Positions 1 through 5,786 of a stretch of DNA of 9,558 bases are shown here, piece after piece. Where the stretch lies: positions 1 through 9,558 of the forward strand of contig JANXNM010000202.1 in NCBI GenBank assembly GCA_025354065.1. The letters are read 5' to 3'. Position numbers and translations under genes: made by a program. The notes under the pieces were generated by a model that was given only the letters and a program-made list of their open reading frames with translations, was not told the DNA's origin and did no database searches. Position 1 is the stretch's first letter, and every line of letters starts with the position of its first letter. This DNA comes from Synechococcales cyanobacterium 340R_concoct_173_sub (GTDB taxonomy: Bacteria > Cyanobacteriota > Cyanobacteriia > Leptolyngbyales > Leptolyngbyaceae).

Positions 1-233
1 GCCTGGGCTAGGCGTTCCACTAGTGCAAACCGAGAATTTTTAACACAAGCCTGAATCCGCTGGATCACCCCACGATAATCAAGGGTCTCCCCAATGCGAT
101 CGCTCAACCCCGCCGATCGCACATCTACCTGCATTGCCACATCCACCTCAAACCACTGTCCCAGCACCTTCTCTTCCGGCAGAAAACCCGTAAACCCATA
201 ACACCGAATGTGAGTCAACCGAATCCAATCCAT
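1..233 (-). CDS. folB: Dihydroneopterin aldolase FolB, 3' end cut by the window edge
   Basis: FolB converts 7,8-dihydroneopterin to 6-hydroxymethyl-7,8-dihydropterin and glycolaldehyde, a cytoplasmic step of folate synthesis. Reading the minus strand from the ATG at 233-231 gives 77 residues with no stop before the left edge. The N-terminus matches the family: it opens MDWIRLTHIRCYGFTGFLPE, continues with VLGQWFEVDVAM, and then has the ETLDYRGVI stretch typical of the dihydroneopterin-binding fold. The family is about 120 residues long, so roughly the last third is missing, including the region that normally carries the catalytic lysine. The gene starts 34 bases after the ycf66 stop on the same strand, so it may be co-transcribed with ycf66. 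The Shine-Dalgarno sequence is weak. The family call is from recognition of conserved blocks; the link to ycf66 is inference. Confidence 0.88.
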   Translation of the reverse strand, partial: MDWIRLTHIRCYGFTGFLPEEKVLGQWFEVDVAMQVDVRSAGLSDRIGETLDYRGVIQRIQACVKNSRFALVERLAQ

Positions 234-267
234 ATCGCTCAACTCTTAATTCTGTATTCTTAATTCC

Positions 268-1170
268 CTACTCCTTCGGACCCCAAGACTCCTTAGGTGG
301 AATCGGCTCCACTGGACGGAACTCAACGTAATCCGAAGCCTGAGCTGGCGCGGATTCTGAAGGGGGACGGCCACCACGACGAGTCTCATCATTAGGACGA
401 CGGCGCGGACGGGGCACATCATCCAACGCATCCGCAGGATTATTGTTCGCAGAAGTCCCACGACTACGGCTCATATCAGAACGGCCCATATCAGATGCAC
501 TAGTCCGTTCTGGAATACTACGAGGCCCAACATCATCACCGAATTCATCACGCTCGCCCCGAGGGCTGCCACCACGCCCTGAATTTGACGACATCGGTTC
601 ATCATCACGGGACGACGATCGACGACGAGGACGATCCTCTAGAAACCGATCGCGCTCCGATCGGCCCGCATCGGAGCGTCCAGAATCACCACGGCCCGAG
701 TCACCACGGCCAAAATCTGACCTGCCCGACTCCATTCGACCAGACGATGATCGGGGTTCAAACTCATCCCGTCCGCGCCGGGAGCCACTGCCCATCTGAC
801 GACCAGAATTACGATCGTCCATAGAAGAAAAGTTGTCCTCAAACCCTGCACGATAATTACGAGGAGAGCGATCGTCATCACGGGGCGGCATTCCCATCGA
901 CTTCGGCGAATTATCAGGAACTCGGGTATTGATCGACTCTAGTGCCAACGAGATGAACAATCCGGTAAAAATAACCGATTGGGCAGAGTGCAAAAATCCT
1001 CCTGACAGATCGACAAGGTTCAGAATTCCCGCCGCCAGACAAAAAGAGGCATAGATAACATCTGAGTCCCGTTTATATCCCGGTTTGAACTTTTCCAAGA
1101 AAAATAAGAAAATAGAAAATAGGATCAAGATGATCCCGACAAGTAATGGGACGGGGGTACCGAAATTCAC
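268..1170 (-). CDS. ycf66: Ycf66-family protein with membrane anchor and long disordered tail
   Basis: This is a 300-residue protein of the Ycf66 family, which is found in cyanobacteria and some plastids and has no firmly established function. The N-terminal 85 residues hold the family domain: hydrophobic helices at about 8-25, 38-55 and 62-80, with the LFISLALESINTR stretch at its end. Residues 86-275 are low complexity and rich in Arg, Ser, Gly and Asp, with repeated GR(S/G)D units at about 149-174 and 229-232; this part is probably disordered. The C-terminus returns to a conserved-looking SDYVEFRPVEP block. The start is a GTG at 1170-1168, chosen because an AAGAGGA Shine-Dalgarno (minus strand of 1178-1184) lies 7 bases upstream. 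It lies downstream of psbX, an adjacency I recall in other cyanobacteria, but a terminator sits between them, so it probably depends on read-through or its own promoter. Confidence 0.85.
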   Translation of the reverse strand: MNFGTPVPLLVGIILILFSIFLFFLEKFKPGYKRDSDVIYASFCLAAGILNLVDLSGGFLHSAQSVIFTGLFISLALESINTRVPDNSPKSMGMPPRDDDRSPRNYRAGFEDNFSSMDDRNSGRQMGSGSRRGRDEFEPRSSSGRMESGRSDFGRGDSGRGDSGRSDAGRSERDRFLEDRPRRRSSSRDDEPMSSNSGRGGSPRGERDEFGDDVGPRSIPERTSASDMGRSDMSRSRGTSANNNPADALDDVPRPRRRPNDETRRGGRPPSESAPAQASDYVEFRPVEPIPPKESWGPKE

Positions 1171-1177
1171 TGTGAAT

Positions 1178-1184
1178 TCCTCTT
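1178..1184 (-). promoter_or_regulatory. Shine-Dalgarno of ycf66 that decides a GTG start
   Basis: The minus strand reads AAGAGGA here, 7 bases before the GTG at 1170. No in-frame ATG with a comparable site lies nearby, so the site supports GTG as the ycf66 start. Confidence 0.65.
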
Positions 1185-1231
1185 AACGCATAAGCCTGCT
1201 CTATGGTAGCGAGATTAGGGGCAGACCGGAC

Positions 1232-1261
1232 AAAAAAACCTCAGATGAAAAACATCTGAGG
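1232..1261 (-). terminator. Rho-independent terminator of psbX
   Basis: CCTCAGATG (1239-1247) and CATCTGAGG (1253-1261) form a perfect 9-bp stem with a 5-base loop. On the minus strand the stem is followed at once by seven T residues (complement of 1232-1238), the classic intrinsic terminator layout. No T run follows on the plus strand, so it acts in one direction. It lies 48 bases past the psbX stop and 61 bases before the ycf66 start. Confidence 0.9.
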
Positions 1262-1309
1262 AAATAGATAAAAAATAGTAGTGACAAAATTCAGTGGTGA
1301 AATTGGACT

Positions 1310-1429
1310 CTACTGACGCGTAACTTTGTCTTTTTGGCTGACGAAGACCAAAAAAATCGTCGCTGGAACAACCACGATCGTTACGCCTGCAAGTAAACTC
1401 AACATAAAATTCATTAAAGAAGGAGTCAT
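1310..1429 (-). CDS. psbX: Photosystem II reaction centre protein X (PsbX)
   Basis: PsbX is a single-helix subunit of photosystem II in the thylakoid membrane, near cytochrome b559 and the QB side of the complex. The minus-strand reading frame encodes 39 residues. It opens [12 protein letters not shown], has one hydrophobic helix at about 7-30 containing [12 protein letters not shown], and ends SQKDKVTRQ, which is the hallmark tail of cyanobacterial PsbX. Length and layout fit the family exactly. The ATG at 1429-1427 is the only sensible start; the ribosome site is weak (CTGGGA about 5 bases upstream). A strong terminator follows, so the main transcript is probably a short monocistronic mRNA. 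It is easily missed in gene calling because of its size. Confidence 0.95.
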   Translation of the reverse strand: MTPSLMNFMLSLLAGVTIVVVPATIFLVFVSQKDKVTRQ

Positions 1430-1633
1430 AGATCCCAGTTCCCTAAGTTGTAAAAAAACTTACGTACTCACTAACAGTACGCTTAATTCACTCTAGATTC
1501 TAGGGGAAATGGGTGGTCTCCTTAGAGGAAGTTCTTGAAGAGTTACAAAAGTTCATGCAGACTTCCTCTAAAATGAGAGACGGAGGGTAAGTCTTAACCG
1601 ATTACCTAAAATTATTTATCAAGAGAGGCCGAA
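1430..1633. promoter_or_regulatory. Divergent promoter region between psbX and the YggT gene
   Basis: This 204-base interval must hold the starts of both divergent transcripts. On the minus strand TAGAAT (1502-1497) is a possible -10 for psbX, but no convincing -35 lies upstream of it. A small hairpin, CGTACT 1463-1468 with AGTACG 1476-1481 around a 7-base loop, would fall in the psbX leader. On the plus strand TAAAAT at 1569-1574 is a possible -10 for the YggT gene and overlaps an inverted repeat listed separately. The assignments are tentative. Confidence 0.5.
1522..1571. repeat. 11-bp inverted repeat upstream of the YggT gene
   Basis: TTAGAGGAAGT (1522-1532) and ACTTCCTCTAA (1561-1571) are perfect reverse complements separated by 28 bases. 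The right arm overlaps the candidate -10 TAAAAT at 1569-1574. The spacing would put the two arms on roughly the same face of the helix if two protein dimers or half-sites were used; alternatively it could fold as a hairpin in RNA. No T run follows, so it is not an intrinsic terminator. Operator function is inference. Confidence 0.5.
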
Positions 1634-1936
1634 ATGTCTGGATTAGAGCTAGGGATCTTGGGGTTCAGCATTGTTATGGGAGTCATGACCTTTCTGTTCA
1701 TTTTCCGCATCGTACTCACTTGGTATCCCCAAGCGGACCTAACGAAATTTCCTTTTAACCTGGTGGCTGGGCCAACGGAGCCGCTTTTGGTGGTGACGCG
1801 AAAAATCATTCAGCCGATCGGGGGTGTGGATATTACCCCGATCGTTTGGGTTGGATTATTTAGTTTAGCGCGGGAAATTTTGCTAGGCCAGCAGGGACTA
1901 ATCACCATGGCGATGCGATCGAATTCAGTTGGCTAA
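1634..1936 (+). CDS. YggT/Ycf19-family membrane protein
   Basis: This 100-residue protein belongs to the YggT (Ycf19) family of small integral membrane proteins. Members in phototrophs have been linked to thylakoid or cytochrome b6f biogenesis and nucleoid distribution; the exact role of this copy is unknown. A first hydrophobic helix spans about residues 5-30 and runs into RIVLTWYPQ, which matches the family's R-x(3)-SW-x-P type block. The FNLVAGPTEPLL and IQPIGGVDITPI stretches are the conserved loop (N-P-F-x3-T-P-L type) and the Asp-Pro rich turn before the second helix at about 67-85. AGAGAGG at 1622-1628, 5 bases before the ATG, supports the start. The zinc-ribbon gene follows after 64 bases on the same strand. 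Confidence 0.85.
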   Translation: MSGLELGILGFSIVMGVMTFLFIFRIVLTWYPQADLTKFPFNLVAGPTEPLLVVTRKIIQPIGGVDITPIVWVGLFSLAREILLGQQGLITMAMRSNSVG

Positions 1937-2000
1937 GAATTTGGCCGGGAATTTAGATCTGAATTTATTTCAGAGAATGTAATTTTAGTAAGGTACTTTA

Positions 2001-2297
2001 ATGGATGCGTTTTCAGTATTTGCGCCCGATTGGACCGTGCCCGCCGTTCATGCCCATGGCTTTTGTTGTCCGACTTGTCGGAAGACGAATGTTGAAGGTG
2101 CAAAAAATGTGTGGATTAATCGCCGATCGCCTGTTTACACAGATAACCAAAAGCGTAAATGGCAAGAGTTTTACCATTGTGAATGTGGCTGTGTATGGTG
2201 GGCTTGGAGCAACGATCGTCCACCCTCTGAACTTGGAGAACGTCCCGATCGTGAACCTAGAGGTCGGCCTATTTTCGATCCGTTGGACGATTGGTAG
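2001..2297 (+). CDS. Small zinc-ribbon protein, cyanobacterial type, function unknown
   Basis: This 98-residue soluble protein has two cysteine clusters that could make a zinc ribbon: CCPTC at 22-26 and CECGC at 60-64. Between them is a stretch with WINRR (38-42) and KRKWQEFYHC (51-60), and after them comes WWAWSNDRPPSEL. The C-terminal 25 residues are charged and proline rich, probably disordered. I recall similar small proteins as conserved hypotheticals in other cyanobacteria, but no function is known to me. Zinc ribbons of this shape may bind nucleic acid or protein partners; that is inference only. AAGG at 1990-1993, 7 bases before the ATG, supports the start. A 101-residue frame overlapping it from 2005 lacks any family features and is a shadow. 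It may share a transcript with the YggT gene upstream. Confidence 0.75.
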   Translation: MDAFSVFAPDWTVPAVHAHGFCCPTCRKTNVEGAKNVWINRRSPVYTDNQKRKWQEFYHCECGCVWWAWSNDRPPSELGERPDREPRGRPIFDPLDDW

Positions 2298-2324
2298 AGC
2301 CTTTCCCTAGTTCCTTGGTCAGGG

Positions 2325-2357
2325 GGGACAAGAGTAGGAGAGGGACAAGAGTAGGAG
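2325..2357 (+). repeat. 17-bp tandem repeat, two copies
   Basis: GGGACAAGAGTAGGAG occurs at 2325-2340 and again at 2342-2357, with one A between, giving a 17-base period. It lies in the non-coding gap between the convergent zinc-ribbon and membrane protein genes. It resembles slippage of intergenic filler and has no evident function. Confidence 0.8.
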
Positions 2358-2395
2358 GCAATTCCATAAAAATTCGCTTCTCACTTAGTTCCGGT

Positions 2396-2422
2396 TCCCC
2401 CTTATTAAGAGGGTCAGGGGGA
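2396..2422. repeat. Palindromic intergenic element, possible weak terminator
   Basis: TCCCCCT (2396-2402) pairs with AGGGGGA (2416-2422) around a 13-base loop that contains TTAATAA-like sequence on the minus strand. C-rich/G-rich hairpins of this look (CCCCCTTATTAAG...GGGGG) recur between genes in many cyanobacterial genomes, as I recall. It sits between two convergent genes and could end both transcripts, but no T run directly follows on either strand. Confidence 0.5.
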
Positions 2423-2428
2423 TCGACA

Positions 2429-2695
2429 TTAAGCTTTTTCGTCTACCGATCGCTGTTGTCCGTTGCCTTGGAGGGTCAGTACGATGCCAGCGATCGCAGA
2501 AATTCCGGCAGCAATAGAGGCTTCACGGGGATAGTAACCAGTGCGGGATAGAGTTTTGAGCCATGTGGCGGTTAGTTGATCGCGCAGGACTAAGTGGGCG
2601 ATCGCAGGGGACAGATAAATCAGCGCGCCGCCGACAATCACCCAAGGCAAGAGGGAGATAACTAAGCGGATGGAGGTGGGTTGGGGACGGCTCAT
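2429..2695 (-). CDS. Small two-helix membrane protein, function unknown
   Basis: This 88-residue protein starts MSRPQPTSIRLVISLLPWVI and has two hydrophobic segments, about residues 9-35 and 60-76. The short stretch between them is polar and includes LKTLSRTGYYPREA. The tail is hydrophilic. I do not recognise a named family. Base composition, and two GCGATCGC octamers inside the gene (2490 and 2598), fit a resident cyanobacterial gene. It runs divergently from bioA with 53 bases between the two starts, and convergently to the zinc-ribbon gene. No clear Shine-Dalgarno is visible before the ATG at 2695-2693. The divergent placement does not by itself link it to biotin synthesis. Confidence 0.65.
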   Translation of the reverse strand: MSRPQPTSIRLVISLLPWVIVGGALIYLSPAIAHLVLRDQLTATWLKTLSRTGYYPREASIAAGISAIAGIVLTLQGNGQQRSVDEKA

Positions 2696-2748
2696 GGACT
2701 TTTTTTAAAGATAATTTTTAGGCTAGCACGAGATTTAGGACGAGGGAA

Positions 2749-4044
2749 ATGATCTCAGCAGAAGATTTGGCGTTTGATGCGACCCATATTTGGCATCCCT
2801 ATACATCGCTCACGTCGCCGCTTCCAGTGTATGGAATTGAATCAGCCCAGGGGTGTGAACTAACGTTATCCGATGGTCGGGTTTTGATTGATGGTATGGC
2901 CTCGTGGTGGGCTTGTATTCATGGTTACAATCATCCCCGTTTGAATGCAGCGATCGCGGATCAGTTGTCGAAGATGGCTCATGTGATGTTTGGTGGGATT
3001 ACGCATCAGCCTGCGATCGATTTGGCAAAACTGTTAGTTGAGATTACGCCGGATGGATTGGAAACTGTTTTTTTTAGTGATTCAGGATCAATTGCGATTG
3101 AAGTTGCGTTGAAGATGGCGTTGCAGTATTGGGTTGGAGTTGGGAAGAGCGATGGTCTACGACCGAACTTCGGTCATCGGAATCAATTTGTGACCGTGCG
3201 AGGTGGCTATCATGGTGATACGTATCATGCGATGTCGGTGTGCGATCCGATCGGGGGACTGCATTCATTATTTGCAAGTTCTTTGCCAAAATATTTGTTT
3301 GCCGATCGGCCTAAAATTCAATTTAATCAAGCTTGGAATGAATTAGATTTTGAGTCATTACGATCGCTTGTCATACAAAATTCTAAAGTAGTCGCGGCGA
3401 TCGTTCTAGAACCGATTGTTCAGGGCGCGGGAGGAATGTATTTTTATCACCCTACTTATTTACGACGGGTGCGAGAATTGTGTGATGAAGTGGGATGTCT
3501 TTTGATTTTGGATGAGATTGCGACGGGATTTGGGCGATCGGGGAAGTTGTTTGCGATGGAGTATGGGGATGTTGTGCCGGATATTCTGTGTTTGGGTAAG
3601 GCGTTGACGGGCGGATATATGACGTTGGGGGCGACGATGACGACGAGGGCAGTGGCGAATGGAATTTCGGCGGGTGGGGTGTTGATGCATGGGCCGACGT
3701 TTATGGGGAATCCGTTGGCTTGTCGGGTGGCGCTGGAGTCTTTGCGTTTGCTGCGGTCGATGGATTGGTTGGGTGAGGTGAAGCGGATTGAATTGAAACT
3801 CCGACAAGGATTAGAAGCGGCGCGAGGGTGTTTGGGGGTGGCGGATGTGCGGGTGTTGGGAGCGATCGGGGTGGTGGAGATGAATGAGCCTGTGGATGTG
3901 GCGGTGGTGCAGCGGGAGTTGGTGGCGCGTGGGGTTTGGGTGAGACCGTTTGGCAAATTGGTGTATGTGATGCCGCCGTTTTGTATTTCAGATAAACAGC
4001 TTGTTTGTTTGACGAGGGCGATCGTGGAGGTTTGTGAATTGTGA
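2749..4044 (+). CDS. bioA: Adenosylmethionine-8-amino-7-oxononanoate aminotransferase (BioA)
   Basis: BioA transfers an amino group, from S-adenosylmethionine in the best-studied enzymes, to 8-amino-7-oxononanoate, giving 7,8-diaminononanoate in biotin synthesis. It is a cytoplasmic, PLP-dependent class III aminotransferase. The 431-residue length matches Escherichia coli BioA (429). Visible landmarks include IWHPYTSLTSPLPVY at 14-28 (substrate tyrosine), DGMASWWACIHGYNHP at 48-63, GYHGDTYHAMSVCDP at 153-167, LILDEIATGFGRSGK at 252-266 with D255 for the PLP ring nitrogen, the PLP lysine K284 in CLGKALTGG, and HGPTFMGNPLAC at 314-325. The C-terminus has GVWVRPFGKLVYVMPP. All key residues look intact. 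An AGGA at 2737-2740, 8 bases ahead, supports the ATG. No other biotin genes are in the window. The coding strand is strikingly G/T rich, especially after about 3500. Confidence 0.96.
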   Translation: MISAEDLAFDATHIWHPYTSLTSPLPVYGIESAQGCELTLSDGRVLIDGMASWWACIHGYNHPRLNAAIADQLSKMAHVMFGGITHQPAIDLAKLLVEITPDGLETVFFSDSGSIAIEVALKMALQYWVGVGKSDGLRPNFGHRNQFVTVRGGYHGDTYHAMSVCDPIGGLHSLFASSLPKYLFADRPKIQFNQAWNELDFESLRSLVIQNSKVVAAIVLEPIVQGAGGMYFYHPTYLRRVRELCDEVGCLLILDEIATGFGRSGKLFAMEYGDVVPDILCLGKALTGGYMTLGATMTTRAVANGISAGGVLMHGPTFMGNPLACRVALESLRLLRSMDWLGEVKRIELKLRQGLEAARGCLGVADVRVLGAIGVVEMNEPVDVAVVQRELVARGVWVRPFGKLVYVMPPFCISDKQLVCLTRAIVEVCEL

Positions 4045-4090
4045 ATTGGGAGTAATTCGATCGAAAATATTCCCTATTGATTGTGAAATG

Positions 4091-4116
4091 TTATTTCTAG
4101 GTGTTATTTCCAGGTC
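4091..4116 (+). repeat. 13-bp imperfect tandem repeat before the glycosyltransferase gene
   Basis: TTATTTCTAGGTG (4091-4103) and TTATTTCCAGGTC (4104-4116) differ at two positions. Each copy contains AGGT, and the second AGG lies 5 bases before the ATG at 4120, so it could serve as a ribosome site for that start. Confidence 0.6.
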
Positions 4117-4155
4117 CAAATGAGGAAAAGTAAGCCAACCAATCGTAAATGCTCG

Positions 4156-5337
4156 ATGAAAATCCTCCACATCATTCCGTCTGTTTCCCTGGTTTACGGA
4201 GGTCCCAGCCAAATGGTTATCGGCCTGTGCGGTGCCCTCGCAAGTCTCGGCCATACTGTTACAATTATTACCACCAATAGCAATGGCGATCGGGGCCAAG
4301 CGTCCCTAGACGTACCGCTCGGGATTCCTATCGCACAAGATGGCTATGAAATCATATATTTCGCCTGCGCACCGTTCAAACGTTATAAATTTTCGATTCA
4401 ACTCTTTCAATGGCTATGGCATCACGCCAACGACTACGATATCGCCCATATTCACGCGCTGTTCTCTCCCATCAGCTCGATCTCCGCCACGATCGCCCGT
4501 ACCAAAAGCCTACCCTACGTCCTACGTCCCCTCGGCACCCTTGATCCCGCTGACTTGGCCAAAAAATATCTGGCGAAACAAATTTATGCCCAACTCCTTG
4601 AAAAAGCTAATCTCGCTGGAGCTGGAGCCGTTCACTTCACCAGCAACCAAGAAGCTAAAATATCCGAGCGATTTGGTACAACTACAACCGATTGGGTTAT
4701 CCCATTAGGCGTACAACTTCCCGAATCTAATCAATCTCCTGAATCCCTACGATCGCAGTACAACATTGCGCCCGATCGTCCGATTATCCTTTATATGTCA
4801 CGCATTGAACCTAAAAAAGGATTTGATTTACTGATTCCAGCTCTCGCAAAACTCATTCAAGACACCGATTTTCACTTCATTTTAGCGGGTGCAAATCCTC
4901 AAGACCCTGACTATGGTGAGCAAATTAAAACACAAGTTGAAACTGCGATCGGTAGCGATCGGTTAACCTGTACTGGATTTGTATCGGGATCATTAAAACG
5001 TGACTTATTAGCATTAGCGGATCTGTTTGTACTTCCATCCTATTATGAAAATTTTGGTATTGCCGTTGCTGAAGCGATGAGTGCTAACCTTCCCGTTGTT
5101 ATTTCTGATCAAGTTCACATTCATTCAGACATTACAAAATCTAATTCAGGATGGGTTTGTCAATGCACTGTTGAAAGCCTAACCGGAAGCTTGAAAACTG
5201 CATTAAATAGTGGTCAAAATATTCGCCAAATCAAAGGTCAAAACGCTGCTCATTTTGCTAACACAACCTATAGCTGGCCCGCGATCGCACCTGAAGTAAT
5301 TATTAAGTACAAAACATTGGTTAACCCATTGCGCTAG
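4156..5337 (+). CDS. GT4-type glycosyltransferase (family 1 in Pfam)
   Basis: This is a GT-B fold, retaining glycosyltransferase that probably moves a sugar from a nucleotide-sugar donor to a lipid-linked or polysaccharide acceptor at the inner face of the membrane; the acceptor cannot be told from sequence. From the ATG at 4156 it has 393 residues. The N-terminal domain opens MKILHIIPSVSLVYGGPSQM with the glycine-rich acceptor loop, followed by HTVTIITT and DYDIAHIHALFSP. The C-terminal domain has ILYMSRIEPKKGFD at 211-224 with the donor-contacting Arg and Lys, FHFILAGA, and the EX7E signature from E298 to E306 within ENFGIAVAEAMS. The start is uncertain: an ATG at 4120 adds 12 basic residues and has AGG 5 bases upstream, while 4156 matches the usual family start but has no visible ribosome site. 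It stands alone, not in a visible polysaccharide cluster. The first half is C rich and the second half more A+T rich. Confidence 0.9.
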   Translation: MKILHIIPSVSLVYGGPSQMVIGLCGALASLGHTVTIITTNSNGDRGQASLDVPLGIPIAQDGYEIIYFACAPFKRYKFSIQLFQWLWHHANDYDIAHIHALFSPISSISATIARTKSLPYVLRPLGTLDPADLAKKYLAKQIYAQLLEKANLAGAGAVHFTSNQEAKISERFGTTTTDWVIPLGVQLPESNQSPESLRSQYNIAPDRPIILYMSRIEPKKGFDLLIPALAKLIQDTDFHFILAGANPQDPDYGEQIKTQVETAIGSDRLTCTGFVSGSLKRDLLALADLFVLPSYYENFGIAVAEAMSANLPVVISDQVHIHSDITKSNSGWVCQCTVESLTGSLKTALNSGQNIRQIKGQNAAHFANTTYSWPAIAPEVIIKYKTLVNPLR

Positions 5338-5366
5338 AATAAAAAAAATTAATTTGTACGATCGTT

Positions 5367-5783
5367 ATGCCAAGTCTCCCCAATTATCGCCCCAAACAAA
5401 TGTCCCTCGGGCCGTTAGAACGGGAAATTTTGAACATCGTCTGGGATCTCCATACCGTCGCCGTCAAAGACGTTCATCAGCGTATCCTTTCAGATCCAAA
5501 TCGCGAACTCGCCTACACTAGCGTCACAACGGTCCTCAAACGCCTCACTGAAAAAGGTTGGCTAGCCTGTGAATCTCAAGGCAAAGTCCACCACTGGCAA
5601 GCCCTCATCACGCGAGAACAAGCCAATGCATTGAATGCTTATAACCAATTAAATCAATTTCTTAATATTAGCAATCCCGATTTAGTCGTAGCCTTTGCCG
5701 ACAATCTCGATCAAACTAGTTTAGACAAACTCGACGCGATCGCCCAACGCCTTAAAGACCTTCGCGCTGCCCGAGGAGAGTAA
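5367..5783 (+). CDS. BlaI/MecI/CopY-family transcriptional repressor
   Basis: This 138-residue protein is a winged-helix repressor of the BlaI/MecI family, which bind operators as dimers and are inactivated by cleavage when a partner M56 peptidase is triggered. The DNA-binding domain spans about residues 13-85: LGPLEREILNIVWDL, VKDVHQRI, and then the recognition region LAYTSVTTVLKRLTEKGWL, which is highly typical. The C-terminal helices (about 86-135) form the dimer part. The start at 5367 is preferred over the internal ATG at 5400 because cyanobacterial members commonly begin with a similar LPNYRPKQ lead. The peptidase gene follows 3 bases after the stop, so the two are translated as a pair. 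Only 29 bases separate it from the glycosyltransferase gene, with no clear TACA/TGTA palindrome in them, so its own operator is not obvious. Confidence 0.9.
   Translation: MPSLPNYRPKQMSLGPLEREILNIVWDLHTVAVKDVHQRILSDPNRELAYTSVTTVLKRLTEKGWLACESQGKVHHWQALITREQANALNAYNQLNQFLNISNPDLVVAFADNLDQTSLDKLDAIAQRLKDLRAARGE
5773..5778 (+). promoter_or_regulatory. Shine-Dalgarno of the M56 peptidase gene inside the repressor gene
   Basis: GAGGAG lies within the last codons of the BlaI-type gene, 8 bases before the peptidase ATG at 5787. The strong site and 3-base gap point to coupled expression of the two genes. Confidence 0.7.
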
Positions 5784-5786
5784 TTC

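Noticed and set aside
443..881. Several open frames opposite ycf66 (443-799 plus, 585-824 plus, 639-881 minus in another frame)
   Set aside because: They mirror the Arg/Ser/Gly/Asp-rich tail of ycf66, have no ribosome sites or family features, and are products of low-complexity coding sequence.
2005..2310. 101-residue frame overlapping the zinc-ribbon gene
   Set aside because: It overlaps almost fully with the zinc-ribbon frame, which has paired cysteine clusters and a proper ribosome site; this one has no recognisable features.
2291..2551. 86-residue plus-strand frame across the intergenic repeats
   Set aside because: It is built from the tandem repeat, the palindrome and the antisense of the membrane protein gene, so it is unlikely to be translated.
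3074..3956. Long minus-strand frames opposite bioA
   Set aside because: They arise because bioA uses G/T-rich codons, which leaves few stops on the opposite strand. They show no family resemblance.
5335..5340. TAGAAT as a -10 for the BlaI/M56 pair
   Set aside because: It overlaps the glycosyltransferase stop codon and no -35 is found at a suitable distance, so support is too thin.
5358..5365. ACGATCGT palindrome just before the BlaI-type gene as its operator
   Set aside because: CGATCG-based palindromes are extremely common in this genome as part of the HIP1 bias, and the TACA/TGTA pattern of known BlaI operators is missing.
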